Below are positions 1 to 8,822 of a stretch of DNA of 60,512 nt, one piece after another. The notes under the pieces are model-generated. The model was not told the origin of the DNA, searched no databases, and saw nothing but the letters and a program-made list of their open reading frames with translations. The DNA lies in NCBI GenBank assembly GCA_020725005.1, contig DYFW01000003.1, forward strand, positions 1 to 60,512, given 5' to 3'. Made by a program: the position numbers and the translations under genes. Numbering within the stretch: position 1 is the stretch's first letter; each line of letters opens with the position of its first letter. Origin of the DNA: Thiobacillus denitrificans (GTDB lineage Bacteria > Pseudomonadota > Gammaproteobacteria > Burkholderiales > Thiobacillaceae).

Positions 1-772
1 TGGTGTCGCCGGCCAGGTCGAGCAGCTGCGCGGTGGACAGGGTTTCGCCGAAAAATTGCGCGGCGGTCTCGGCGAGTTGGTGGGCCTCGTCGAGGATCAC
101 CGTGTTGCAGGCGGGCAAGAGCTCGGCGACGCCCTCGTCCTTCAGCCACAGGTCGGCGAAGAAAAGATGGTGATTGACGACGACCACTTCGGCCTCGAGC
201 GCGGCCTTGCGCGCGGCCATGACGAAGCACTCCCTGAAATGGGCGCATTCGCTGCCGAGGCAGTTTTCCCGGTTCGACACCGCGTAGTGCCAGGCATTGG
301 CGTCTTCGGGAATGCCCTCGGCCTCGGCACGGTCGCCGCTGGCGCTGGTCGCCGCGAAGCGCGCGATCTTCTGCAGCCAGGCGGCATCGTCGCGCTGGGT
401 GAAACGGCCGTCGGTGAGATTGCGCTGCAGGTGATGGTGGCAGACGTAGTTGGCGCGGCCTTTCAGCAGGGCCACCTTGACCGGCGATTTCAGCGCACGG
501 CGCGCCGCCGGCAAGTCGCGGTGAAAGAGCTGGTCCTGCAACGCCTTGGTGCCGGTGGAAATCACCACCTTGCCCCCTGACAGCAGCGCCGGAATCAGGT
601 AGGCGAGCGTCTTGCCGGTGCCGGTGCCGGCTTCGGCGAGCAGCACGCCGTGGTTCCGGATCGCCTGCCCGACCGCCTCGGCCATGGCCAATTGCTGTGC
701 CCGCGCCCGCCAGCCCGGCAGCACCGCGGCGCAGGGGCCGTCGGATGAGAAGAGATGTTTCAAATCAGGCAT
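1..772 (-). CDS. DinG/YoaA-family ATP-dependent helicase (partial, N-terminal part)
   Basis: This leftward gene runs off the window edge. The visible N-terminal 257 residues form the front half of an XPD-like superfamily 2 helicase. They contain a Walker A motif (EAGTGTGKT), the segment VISTGTKALQDQL, a cysteine cluster (ENCLGSECAHFREC) typical of the Fe-S domain, and a Walker B DEAH box (VILDEAH). Such enzymes unwind DNA 5'-3' in repair and R-loop removal. The start is the ATG ending at 772 (MPDLKHLF), divergent from the hydrolase at 887. The C-terminal helicase motifs lie outside the window, so DinG and YoaA cannot be separated here. Confidence 0.88.
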   Translation of the reverse strand, partial: MPDLKHLFSSDGPCAAVLPGWRARAQQLAMAEAVGQAIRNHGVLLAEAGTGTGKTLAYLIPALLSGGKVVISTGTKALQDQLFHRDLPAARRALKSPVKVALLKGRANYVCHHHLQRNLTDGRFTQRDDAAWLQKIARFAATSASGDRAEAEGIPEDANAWHYAVSNRENCLGSECAHFRECFVMAARKAALEAEVVVVNHHLFFADLWLKDEGVAELLPACNTVILDEAHQLAETAAQFFGETLSTAQLLDLAGDT

Positions 773-886
773 TTGGCAATATCGATCGCCGAGTTTACCA
801 TCGCGCCATCCACTCGTCGGCCAGAACTACAGTTGTCGCGTGGCGGGTCGCTATACGTTCAAGGCTTTTTTACCTTCCTCGAGTCC

Positions 887-1741
887 ATGCGTATGTTCCT
901 GCTCTGCCTGCTGCTTGTGCTGCCGCCGTCGGGCGCGACAGCGGCAGTCGTCCAGCAGACGATGCGCCCGGGCATTCCCGCCACTGCGGAATACCTTGCC
1001 GGCGACCGCGCCAAGCCCGCCGTCCTGCTGATCCACGGCTTCCAGCAGACGCGCGAGTTCGCCACCGTCGCGACACTGGCGCGCGGCCTCAACGATGCGG
1101 GGTATGCGGTGCTGGCGCCGACGCTCAGCCTCGGCATCCCCGGCCGCAAGCAGAGCCTCGCCTGCGAGGCCATTCACAGGCTTGGCATGGACGACGACGT
1201 CGCCGAGATCGCGCGCTGGGTCGCCTGGCTCAAGGCCCGCGGGCACGGTTCGATCGTGCTGTTCGGCCACAGCTTCGGCAGCTTGCAGGGATTGGCCTAT
1301 TTGGCCGACAAGCCGGATCCGGCGGTGCGCGGCTACCTCGGCATCTCGTTGATCGAGGCGCGAATCGGCGGGGCCGACCGCGCCGCGCTGGTCAGCCGCC
1401 TGCAACACAGCGTCGCCACGCACAAGCGCGACCTCGTCGCCCATCCCTTGTCGTTCTGCCGCAAATACCTGGCCTCGCCGGAAAGCCTGCTGTCCTACGT
1501 GCGCTGGGACCAGGCGCGCGTGCTCGCCGTTCTGAAGCGGCCGCCGGTCCCGGTCCGCCTCATCATGGGCGACCTCGACGAGATGGCCGGCCAGAACTGG
1601 CTCGGGCTGCTACAGCACGTACAGGTCCCGATGACCGTGATCCGCGGCGCCAACCATTTCATGGACGGCGAGCACGAATTCGACCTGCTCGATACCGCCC
1701 TCGAGCACCTCGACGCCTTGAAAACGTCGCCATCGAGATGA
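887..1741 (+). CDS. Exported alpha/beta hydrolase
   Basis: A protein of 284 residues starting with a signal peptide (MRMFLLCLLLVLPPSGATA). An oxyanion-type HG follows (LLIHGFQQT), then a nucleophile elbow GHSFGS with Ser129, and a late GANHF segment that can supply the catalytic histidine. This is an alpha/beta-hydrolase fold acting in the periplasm; the substrate cannot be told. I chose the ATG at 887 rather than upstream in-frame codons because it begins the signal peptide. Its stop overlaps the start of the GGDEF-EAL gene (ATGA), so the two are probably translated together. Confidence 0.82.
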   Translation: MRMFLLCLLLVLPPSGATAAVVQQTMRPGIPATAEYLAGDRAKPAVLLIHGFQQTREFATVATLARGLNDAGYAVLAPTLSLGIPGRKQSLACEAIHRLGMDDDVAEIARWVAWLKARGHGSIVLFGHSFGSLQGLAYLADKPDPAVRGYLGISLIEARIGGADRAALVSRLQHSVATHKRDLVAHPLSFCRKYLASPESLLSYVRWDQARVLAVLKRPPVPVRLIMGDLDEMAGQNWLGLLQHVQVPMTVIRGANHFMDGEHEFDLLDTALEHLDALKTSPSR

Positions 1742-4086
1742 TCCGGCCCGGCCAGCTCTCGATCCGGCACCTCGCGCTGATTTTTTTCAGTGCGCTATTG
1801 CTGTTCACCGGCCTCATCGCCGGCTTTGCCGCCTGGCAGACGCACAGCGTCGCGCGCAGCATGGCGCTGCACAACGAAAACGCCGTGCGTTCGGAACTCG
1901 CCCTGGCGGTACAGCGCCTGCTGGATACGACCCACAGGCAGGCCTCCGATCTGGCCCTGTGGGACGAAACGCGCCAGCAACTGGTGCAGCCGGAGTACTA
2001 CACCCACTGGCGCGAGCATCGCGTCTACGAGAGCGGCCTGCTGAGCGACCGCCAGACCCGCAGCGGCCTGTACGGCCTGGACGGCAGACTGCTCGCCCCC
2101 GATCCGCATCCGCGGCCGATGCCGGGGACGCTGACGCCCGGGCCGTCGCCTCACGATCCCCTGCTCTGGCTGGCGAACGAGGCCGGGCGCGCCGTGTTGT
2201 ACGCGACCCACCCCGTCTACGAAGACGACAATCGCCAGACTCTGCTCGGCCATGTGATGATTCGGCGGGACGTCGTCGCGACCCTGCTCGCCCGGGAGCC
2301 GCAATTGTTGGCCCGCGCCACCGACATCAGCCTCTCGGTACGCCCTGGGGAAAGGCTGGCGGCGACCGAGCTGCTGGACCGGCTTGGCTTCGTCGTCCAG
2401 CCCAACCCCGACCAGCTGCGCTTCCAGTCGATTCTGTCCCAAACCCTGCTCGCGCTGTTCGCCCTCATGCTGGCCGCGGCGACGCTGGGCTTCGTGGTCT
2501 ACAACCGGCTCCTGGTGCGCCCCCTCGATCGCCTGTCCGAGGACATCGACGCCATGCAGCGCGGGCACTTCAATCCCCGGCTGTCGAGCGCCCGGCCGAT
2601 GCGCATCAGCGAACTGGAGACCATACGCCGCTCGCTGTGCGACTATCAGCTGCAGCTGCGCAAGCTGCACGGCTCGCTCGAGAACCAGAACCGCGAATTC
2701 CACTCGCAGGCACGCCAGGACGTGCTCACCGGCTGCTACAACCGGCGCGCCTACGACGAGGACTGGGAGGCTTTCCGCGCGGAAGTGAAGACCGCTCCGC
2801 AGGGCGTGGCCTACCTGCTGTTCGACTGCGACCGCTTCAAGGCGATCAACGACACTTACGGCCATGCCAAGGGCGACCGCGTGCTCACGATCATCGCCGG
2901 CGCATTGACCATGGCGCTGCGCGCGAACGACCGCCTGTACCGCCTGGGCGGCGACGAGTTCGCCACTTTCCTGTCGCGCACCACGCCGGTCCAGGCGCGC
3001 CAGATCGCCCAGCGCTGCGAAAGCCTGATCGAGGCGGCGAGCTTCAGCGAACTCGGCATCAAGGAACCGGTGGGACTGAGCATCGGCATCGCCTTCTGCG
3101 AAGCGGACGCGATCGATCGCGTCGACGACCTGCCCAAGCAGGCCGACATCGCGATGTATGCCGCCAAGCAGCCGGGACGCAGCCGCATCGCGCTGTATGG
3201 CGAGGACACGCGCGGCACCGCGCAGACGCTGGTGGCGAGCCGCGAGACGCATGCGCTGTTCCAGGCGCTGTCCGAGCCGGGAATGATCGAACTGCATTAC
3301 CAGGCGATCCACAGCCTGCCGGGCCACCGGATCGATTACTACGAGGCGCTCGCGCGCATCCGTGACGACGGCGAGCTGATCCTGCCCGCCGCCTTCCTGC
3401 CGCTGGTGAACAGCCGCCGGCTGGAAACCGCGTTCGATCTCGCCGTACTGAATCAGCTCGACGCCGATCTCCTGTCCGGCCTGCTCCCCGCAGGCTGCGG
3501 CATTTCGATCAACCTGTCGGCGCAGAGCCTCCCGCACGCCGAGGTCGTCTCGCAGCTGATGCAGTTGTCGCGCCACGGCGACCGCCACCCCCTGATGCTG
3601 GAAATCACCGAGACCTCGCTCATCACGCAGATGAACGAGGTGCGCACCTATCTCGAGCTCCTGCGCACCGTGGGCTACCGCATCGCCATGGACGATTTCG
3701 GCACCGGCTATTCGCCGCTGCGCTACCTGGTCGACCTGCCCGTGGATGTCGTCAAGCTCGATATTTCGCTGGTGAGCAAGCTCGCCGAGGGCAATCGCGC
3801 CGCGCAGGTGGTGGCGGACTTCGCCCGCATGATGAGCGATGCCGGCTACGCGCTGGTGGCCGAAGGCGTCGAGACCCCCCAGGTGCTGGACGCGGTCGAG
3901 CGCCTCGGCATCGCCCAGGTGCAGGGTGAACTGCTGGGCCTGCCGCGGCCTTTGGCCGAGCTCGCCACGCCCTCCGCTGCGCAGGAATCAGTGCTTGCCC
4001 GCGCGCCAGATCGAGAAAACGATCCAGACGCTGTTGAAGAAGGCAATCAGGAAGCCGAGCAGCCCGAACAGCGGCAGGCCAAATAA
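1738..4086 (+). CDS. Membrane-bound GGDEF-EAL cyclic-di-GMP protein with CHASE4-like sensor
   Basis: A 782-residue protein. A first membrane helix (about 12-32), a periplasmic CHASE4-like sensor, a second helix (about 235-257) and a HAMP linker lead to a GGDEF domain and an EAL domain. GGDEF is intact at residues 404-408 with an RxxD inhibitory site (RAND) five residues before it, so feedback-inhibited diguanylate cyclase activity is plausible. The EAL signature is intact at 536-538, with NLS, EITET, DDFGTGY and VKLD following, so phosphodiesterase activity is possible too. The start overlaps the hydrolase stop. The last ~40 residues overlap the convergent UbiB-like gene and look like read-through. 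Confidence 0.9.
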   Translation: MIRPGQLSIRHLALIFFSALLLFTGLIAGFAAWQTHSVARSMALHNENAVRSELALAVQRLLDTTHRQASDLALWDETRQQLVQPEYYTHWREHRVYESGLLSDRQTRSGLYGLDGRLLAPDPHPRPMPGTLTPGPSPHDPLLWLANEAGRAVLYATHPVYEDDNRQTLLGHVMIRRDVVATLLAREPQLLARATDISLSVRPGERLAATELLDRLGFVVQPNPDQLRFQSILSQTLLALFALMLAAATLGFVVYNRLLVRPLDRLSEDIDAMQRGHFNPRLSSARPMRISELETIRRSLCDYQLQLRKLHGSLENQNREFHSQARQDVLTGCYNRRAYDEDWEAFRAEVKTAPQGVAYLLFDCDRFKAINDTYGHAKGDRVLTIIAGALTMALRANDRLYRLGGDEFATFLSRTTPVQARQIAQRCESLIEAASFSELGIKEPVGLSIGIAFCEADAIDRVDDLPKQADIAMYAAKQPGRSRIALYGEDTRGTAQTLVASRETHALFQALSEPGMIELHYQAIHSLPGHRIDYYEALARIRDDGELILPAAFLPLVNSRRLETAFDLAVLNQLDADLLSGLLPAGCGISINLSAQSLPHAEVVSQLMQLSRHGDRHPLMLEITETSLITQMNEVRTYLELLRTVGYRIAMDDFGTGYSPLRYLVDLPVDVVKLDISLVSKLAEGNRAAQVVADFARMMSDAGYALVAEGVETPQVLDAVERLGIAQVQGELLGLPRPLAELATPSAAQESVLARAPDRENDPDAVEEGNQEAEQPEQRQAK

Positions 4087-5667
4087 TTCCGGCCCCCCCT
4101 TGACTGTCATGATGATGCTGGAGCCGATCACCAGCGAGGCAGTCAGGATCCCCATGGTCAGGCGATTGCTGGCACTGTCGAGCTGATGGCCGAAATGGTC
4201 GAGCCGCTTGAGATCGAGATCGACCTTGACGCGTCCGCGCCGCGCGTCGCGCAGCAGGTGGCGCAGATCGCGCGGCAGATCGGCCACCACCTCCAGGGCC
4301 TCGCGCACGCTCCGGCGGCCCCGCGCGAACAGCGCGCCCGGCGTGTAGCGCTGCTGGATGACCGCTTCGACGAAGGGCGTGACATGGTCGATCATGTGGA
4401 ACTCGGGATCGAGCTGCTGGCCCAGCCCTTCGAGCGTGATCAGCGTCTTGAACAGCAGGATCAGGTCGGCGGGCAGCAGGAGGTCGTTTTCCCGCATCAT
4501 CGCCGTGATATCGTTCAGCAGCGCGCCGATCTTCACGTCCTTCAGCTGCAGGTTGTCGTAGCTCTGCAGGAGCTCGGTCACGTCGTAGGCCAGCCGTTCC
4601 TCGTCGACGCTGGTATCGCCGCTCCAGTCGAGCAAGACCTGCAGCACGCCCTGTTCGTCCTTGCGCACCAGCGCGTGCAGCAGGTCGACGATCTGGTTGC
4701 GCCGGCTCTCGGTCAGCATGCCGACCATGCCGAAATCGATGATGCCGATGCGGTTGCCGGGCAGGAACAGAACGTTGCCCGGATGCGGGTCGGCGTGGAA
4801 ATAGCCATGCACCAGCACCATGCGCAGCACCGCGTCGGCGCCGCGCGCGGCCAGCACCTTGGGGTCGAGCCCGGCCGCCCGCAGGCGCTCGCCGGACACG
4901 CCGGCCAGCCCGATGATCTCTTCCTGGACGTTGACGCGCTGGCTGGTGAATTCCCAGTACACCCGGGGAATCTTCACCAGCGGGTCGTCGGCGAAATCGC
5001 GCGCGAACTGGTCGATATTGCGCGCCTCCTTGGCGAGATCGAGCTCCCGGCCGAGCGAGCGCCGGAATTGCGAAACGATCTGCACCGGATCGTAGCGCCG
5101 GCTCTCGGGCACTTCGCTTTCGAGCAGCTTGGCCGCGTGCTCCAGGATGCGCAGGTCGGCGTGAATCACGCTCTCGATGCCCGGCCGGCGCACCTTGACC
5201 ACGACCGCCGTGCCGTCCTTGAGCGTCGCCCGGTAGACCTGCGCGATCGACGCCGCCGCCACCGGCTCCGGATCGAAACGCGCGAACACCGCCTCCGGCT
5301 CGCCGCCGAGGGCGGCCACCAATTCGGCGTGCATGCGCTCATAGGGGACCGGCGGCACCTGGCTGTGCAGCTTCTCGAACTCGGCGATCCAGTGCGGCGG
5401 GAACATGTCCACGCGGGTGGCCAGCACCTGGCCCAGCTTGACGAAGGCGGGGCCGAGTTCCTCCAGCGCACGGCGGATGCGCACCGGCGCGTCGAGCTGG
5501 CTGATCTCGCTGGTGCTCTGCCAGTGCAGCACGCGTCCGGCGCGTTCCAGCATGCCGCTGATGCCGAGCAGGCGAACCAGATCGCCCCAGCCGTAGCGGA
5601 TCAAGACCGAGGCGATTTCGTGCAGCCGCGGCAGGTCGCGCACGATCGAAATGGTTTCCCAAAGCAT
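3988..5667 (-). CDS. UbiB/ABC1-family atypical kinase (AarF-like)
   Basis: A protein of 559 residues. It shows the UbiB family marks: the KxGQ motif (FVKLGQVLATR), an alanine-rich nucleotide loop (AAASIAQVYRA), the catalytic HADPHPGN segment and the metal-binding DFG (GIIDFGMVG). Two hydrophobic helices at the C-terminus anchor it in the membrane. The family supports ubiquinone biosynthesis and lipid homeostasis; whether this copy is the ubiquinone protein or a paralogue cannot be told, since no ubi genes lie beside it. Its 3' end overlaps the convergent GGDEF-EAL gene by about 100 bases. Confidence 0.9.
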   Translation of the reverse strand: MLWETISIVRDLPRLHEIASVLIRYGWGDLVRLLGISGMLERAGRVLHWQSTSEISQLDAPVRIRRALEELGPAFVKLGQVLATRVDMFPPHWIAEFEKLHSQVPPVPYERMHAELVAALGGEPEAVFARFDPEPVAAASIAQVYRATLKDGTAVVVKVRRPGIESVIHADLRILEHAAKLLESEVPESRRYDPVQIVSQFRRSLGRELDLAKEARNIDQFARDFADDPLVKIPRVYWEFTSQRVNVQEEIIGLAGVSGERLRAAGLDPKVLAARGADAVLRMVLVHGYFHADPHPGNVLFLPGNRIGIIDFGMVGMLTESRRNQIVDLLHALVRKDEQGVLQVLLDWSGDTSVDEERLAYDVTELLQSYDNLQLKDVKIGALLNDITAMMRENDLLLPADLILLFKTLITLEGLGQQLDPEFHMIDHVTPFVEAVIQQRYTPGALFARGRRSVREALEVVADLPRDLRHLLRDARRGRVKVDLDLKRLDHFGHQLDSASNRLTMGILTASLVIGSSIIMTVKGGPELFGLPLFGLLGFLIAFFNSVWIVFSIWRAGKH

Positions 5668-5798
5668 GGTGGTTACGCCCGAAGCCGAGAAGCCGAGAGT
5701 TTACCCGTAAGGCGCGCGCCCCTGCCGCAGGCTGCGCGGGGGGCGATGCCGCGGCAGCCCAGCGGGCACGGCGGACAGGCGCCGGCGTGCCCTTCGCT

Positions 5799-6479
5799 TC
5801 AGGAGCGCAGTCGCTCGCTTTGGCGCTTGAGCGATTCCGACAGCGCCTCGAGCACCCCGCTCGCCACCTGTGCCAGGCGGTCGACCGCAGTGCCGGCCGA
5901 TTCGCTCAGGCCCGCGCGTCCCGCCTCGGCGCTGGCTCTCACGCCGCGCGCCAGTTGCTGCAGCGCCTCGCGCACCTGTTCGCCGGTATGGGTACCGCTG
6001 TTCCTGAGGTGCGTGGCCAGGCTGTCGAGTTCCTCCCTCAGCTTGCCGCCCGACTGCTCGGCCGTCTGCCTCAGGGTATCGACCAGCTGGGACTCCAGGT
6101 CGCGCAATTGCTCGAGGCTCGTCTTCAGCTCGTTGTCCTTGAACTCCCTGCCCTTGGACACGGCCTCCTGCAGCGCGTAGGAAGCGGCCTGCGCCGCGCT
6201 GCCCACGGCATCGTCGATGCCGGCAAACGCCTGCTTGAGACCCTCGCGTATTTCGCCCCCGCGGGCGCCGAGCCCTTCACCCACGCCCGTCGTCACCGCG
6301 GTGACGATCGCGCGCACATCCTCGAGCATCAGCCGGCGCTCATGCAGCATGCGCGCGGTCAGGGCCTTGACCCGCTCGCGCAGGTCGGGCGCCGAGGCGG
6401 CTGCGGCCGCCTCGGCTTGCAATTGCGCGAGCGCGGCGGGATCGGTCATACTGGTTTCGGTTTCGGGGCGGTCGCTCAT
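5799..6479 (-). CDS. Helical coiled-coil protein, DUF6781-like
   Basis: A 226-residue, alanine- and glutamate-rich protein, almost entirely amphipathic helix in appearance, with repeated LREEL/VREAL heptads and no signal peptide or membrane segment. It resembles the DUF6781 family of unknown function and, more loosely, phasin- or apolipoprotein-like helix bundles that coat membranes or granules. The start is an ATG (MSDRPETETSMTD); a second ATG ten codons in is possible. It is divergent from the NlpC/P60 gene. I cannot assign a function. Confidence 0.75.
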   Translation of the reverse strand: MSDRPETETSMTDPAALAQLQAEAAAAASAPDLRERVKALTARMLHERRLMLEDVRAIVTAVTTGVGEGLGARGGEIREGLKQAFAGIDDAVGSAAQAASYALQEAVSKGREFKDNELKTSLEQLRDLESQLVDTLRQTAEQSGGKLREELDSLATHLRNSGTHTGEQVREALQQLARGVRASAEAGRAGLSESAGTAVDRLAQVASGVLEALSESLKRQSERLRS

Positions 6480-6560
6480 GATGGGTTCCTCATATTCAAG
6501 TCGGGGGTCGATATGGCCGTTGTTCTAACCACTTCCACTATAGGTGCTCGGGTTCGATCG

Positions 6561-7037
6561 ATGAAGCCTGCCATGCTGCTTGCCCTGCTGGTCGCGTCCG
6601 CGCTGCCGCCCGCGCACGCCACACCGGGCAATGACGTGTCGATCTACGCCGTCAGCCTGGTCGGCACGCCCTACCGGCTGGGGGGGAACGCCCCGCAGCA
6701 GGGACTCGACTGCAGCGGGTTCGTCGGCCACGTCTTCCACCAGACGCTCGGTCTGCAGTTGCCGCGCGACAGCCAGGCCATGAGTCGTTTCGTCCGGCCG
6801 CTGGCACGCGAAGAACTCCAGCCGGGCGACCTGGTCTTCTTCAATACCCTCAACCGCGCGTATTCCCATGTCGGCATCTACCTGGGCGACGACCGTTTCG
6901 TGCACGCCTCGAGCAGTCGCAGCGGAGGGGTCATGGTCTCCCGGCTCGGCGACGCCTATTGGCGCGCGCGCTTCGACGGTGCCGGCCGCGTCGTGCCCGA
7001 CCTGCCGGTACAGACGGCAGATGCCTGGCTCGAATAA
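6561..7037 (+). CDS. NlpC/P60-family cell-wall endopeptidase
   Basis: A 158-residue secreted peptidase. A signal peptide (MKPAMLLALLVASALPPAHA) precedes an NlpC/P60 domain with catalytic Cys51 in LDCSGFVGHVF, His103 in YSHVGIYLG and a following FVHASS. Members cleave D-gamma-glutamyl-diaminopimelate links in peptidoglycan. The start at 6561 was chosen because it begins the signal peptide. The next gene starts inside its 3' end, which points to an operon. The size is typical of single-domain members. Confidence 0.88.
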   Translation: MKPAMLLALLVASALPPAHATPGNDVSIYAVSLVGTPYRLGGNAPQQGLDCSGFVGHVFHQTLGLQLPRDSQAMSRFVRPLAREELQPGDLVFFNTLNRAYSHVGIYLGDDRFVHASSSRSGGVMVSRLGDAYWRARFDGAGRVVPDLPVQTADAWLE

Positions 7038-7701
7038 GCCCCTTCCCGCATCCGTCGCCAGCGCGGTGCTGGCAGCCCTGTTGCTGGCACCGGTCCCGGC
7101 CGCGCCACAGCCGTCCGAACCCGCCGTCGACCTCAGCCTGGAGAGCGCGCACAACGTCAACGAGGGCGCACTGCATTTTCTCGCGGCCCCGCCCGCCAAG
7201 GCGGTGCATCACCACCAGAACCGGTTCCGCATCGACGCCGACAGCCTCGCCACCGGCTGGGTCCGCCTGTTGCAATGCCACGACAACCTCGACGCCGTGC
7301 CGCGCACACAGATCACCTTCCGCGAAGGCTTCGTGCGCGATCTCAAGATCCTGTCGTACAACGACATCGAGAGCGCCTGGATCGAAGGGGCGTCGATCCA
7401 ACTGGTCAACGTGCGGCGTGGCGCGCGCCTCTGCCTCGCCGCCGACACCCGTGCGCTGCGCAACACCGGCAATGGCTACTACAGCCTCTACAGCGGGCCG
7501 TACATGCGCAAGTTCCTCGACGGCTATTACCCGATGCGACTGACGCTGGAAATCGAGTACCCGACCGAGCTGCTCTCCCTCATCAGCGTTTCACCCGAAT
7601 CGCAACCCGGCTTCCGCCACGAGGACGCGCCCGGCCTGTTGCGCATGGACGCGATTTTCGAGGGCATGCTCCAGACGCTCGCGCAGTTCGAGAAAATCTG
7701 A
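7021..7701 (+). CDS. Exported protein of unknown function
   Basis: A 226-residue protein starting 17 bases before the end of the NlpC/P60 gene. The N-terminus is a signal peptide (about residues 1-29, cleavage near PAAPQP). The mature part is soluble, with two cysteines (LLQCHD and LCLAAD) that could form a disulfide. I recognise no catalytic motif. Overlap with the peptidase suggests a shared role in the envelope, but this is inference from position only. Confidence 0.72.
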   Translation: MPGSNKPLPASVASAVLAALLLAPVPAAPQPSEPAVDLSLESAHNVNEGALHFLAAPPAKAVHHHQNRFRIDADSLATGWVRLLQCHDNLDAVPRTQITFREGFVRDLKILSYNDIESAWIEGASIQLVNVRRGARLCLAADTRALRNTGNGYYSLYSGPYMRKFLDGYYPMRLTLEIEYPTELLSLISVSPESQPGFRHEDAPGLLRMDAIFEGMLQTLAQFEKI

Positions 7702-7737
7702 TCGCAGGCTTGGCGCCCCATAAAAATAATTATTTTT

Positions 7738-7752
7738 TGATAATCGTTCTCA
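7738..7752 (+). promoter_or_regulatory. Fur box upstream of the iron transporter
   Basis: TGATAATCGTTCTCA fits the 7-1-7 Fur consensus (TGATAAT-N-ATTATCA). Read on the other strand it is TGAGAAC-G-ATTATCA, 12 of 14 arm positions. It lies about 50 bases before the binding-protein gene in an AT-rich promoter region, so iron repression of the transporter operon is likely. Confidence 0.75.
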
Positions 7753-7799
7753 TTTCTAGTACGATTCCCGACATCGAAATCAATTAAGGATCCGATGCG

Positions 7800-8813
7800 A
7801 TGAAACCGATGCTGTCCCGACTGCTCGCCGCGCTTGCTCTCGCCGCTGTCGCCCTGCCCGCCCTGGCGCAGGAAGTCGTGGTGTATTCCGCCCGCAACGA
7901 GCAACTCATCAAGCCGCTGTTCGACGCCTACACCCGCGAAACCGGCGTGGCGGTGAAATTCATTACCGACAAGGAAGGACCGCTGATGGCGCGCCTGAAG
8001 GCCGAAGGCAAAAACACCCCCGCGGACGTGCTGCTGACGGTCGACGCCGGCAACCTGTGGCAAGCCGCCGAGGAAGACCTGCTGCGCCCGATCAAGTCGC
8101 CGGTGCTGGAAGCGAACGTGCCGCGCCACCTGCGCGACCCCGACAACGAGTGGTTCGGCCTATCGGTGCGCGCCCGCACGATCATCTACAACCCCACCAA
8201 GGTCAAGCCGTCCGAGCTGTCGACCTATGAGGACCTGGCCAACCCGAAGTGGAAAGGCCGCCTGTGCCTGCGCACCTCGAAGAAGGTCTACAACCAGAGC
8301 CTGGTCGCGATGATGATCCACGAATACGGCGAAGAGAAAACCGAGGCCATCGTGCGTGGCTGGGTCGCCAACCTCGCCACCGCGCCCCTCCCCGACGACA
8401 CCAAGGCGATGGAGGCGGTGGCCGCCGGCCAGTGCGACCTCACCCTCGTCAACACCTACTACTACGGCCGCCTGATGGAGAAAAACCCGAAGCTGCCGCT
8501 GGCGATCTTCTGGCCCAACCAGACCCTGCAGGACAAGTCGGCCGGCGTGCACGTCAACATTTCCGGCGCCGGCGTCACCCGCCACGCCAAGAATCCGGCC
8601 GGCGCGCAAAAGCTGATCGAGTGGCTGTCGTCCGAGAAGGCGCAGAACCTGTTCGCCGACGTCAACCTGGAATACCCCGTCAACCCCAGGGTGTCGCCGG
8701 ATCCGCGCGTGGCGGCCTGGGGCGGCTTCAAGCAGAACCTGGTCAACGTGAAAGAGGCTGGCAGCCTGCAGGCCAAGGCCGTAAAATTGATGGATCGCGC
8801 CGGTTACAAGTAA
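7800..8813 (+). CDS. fbpA: Iron(III) ABC transporter, periplasmic binding protein (FbpA type)
   Basis: A 337-residue protein with a signal peptide cleaved after LPALA. The mature protein opens with [12 protein letters not shown], typical of ferric-iron binding proteins. A tyrosine run at residues 220-222 (NTYYYGRL) matches the position of the Tyr pair that holds Fe3+ in FbpA/FutA proteins. It delivers iron to the permease and ATPase encoded next. AAGGA lies about ten bases before the ATG and a Fur box lies upstream. A strong hairpin just past the stop may limit read-through into the permease gene. Confidence 0.93.
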   Translation: MKPMLSRLLAALALAAVALPALAQEVVVYSARNEQLIKPLFDAYTRETGVAVKFITDKEGPLMARLKAEGKNTPADVLLTVDAGNLWQAAEEDLLRPIKSPVLEANVPRHLRDPDNEWFGLSVRARTIIYNPTKVKPSELSTYEDLANPKWKGRLCLRTSKKVYNQSLVAMMIHEYGEEKTEAIVRGWVANLATAPLPDDTKAMEAVAAGQCDLTLVNTYYYGRLMEKNPKLPLAIFWPNQTLQDKSAGVHVNISGAGVTRHAKNPAGAQKLIEWLSSEKAQNLFADVNLEYPVNPRVSPDPRVAAWGGFKQNLVNVKEAGSLQAKAVKLMDRAGYK

Positions 8814-8822
8814 AAGAACACC

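Noticed and set aside
697-1737. Upstream extension of the GGDEF-EAL frame over the hydrolase gene
   Set aside because: It is an open shadow of the hydrolase. The protein only becomes sensible at the ATG at 1738, where the membrane helix begins.
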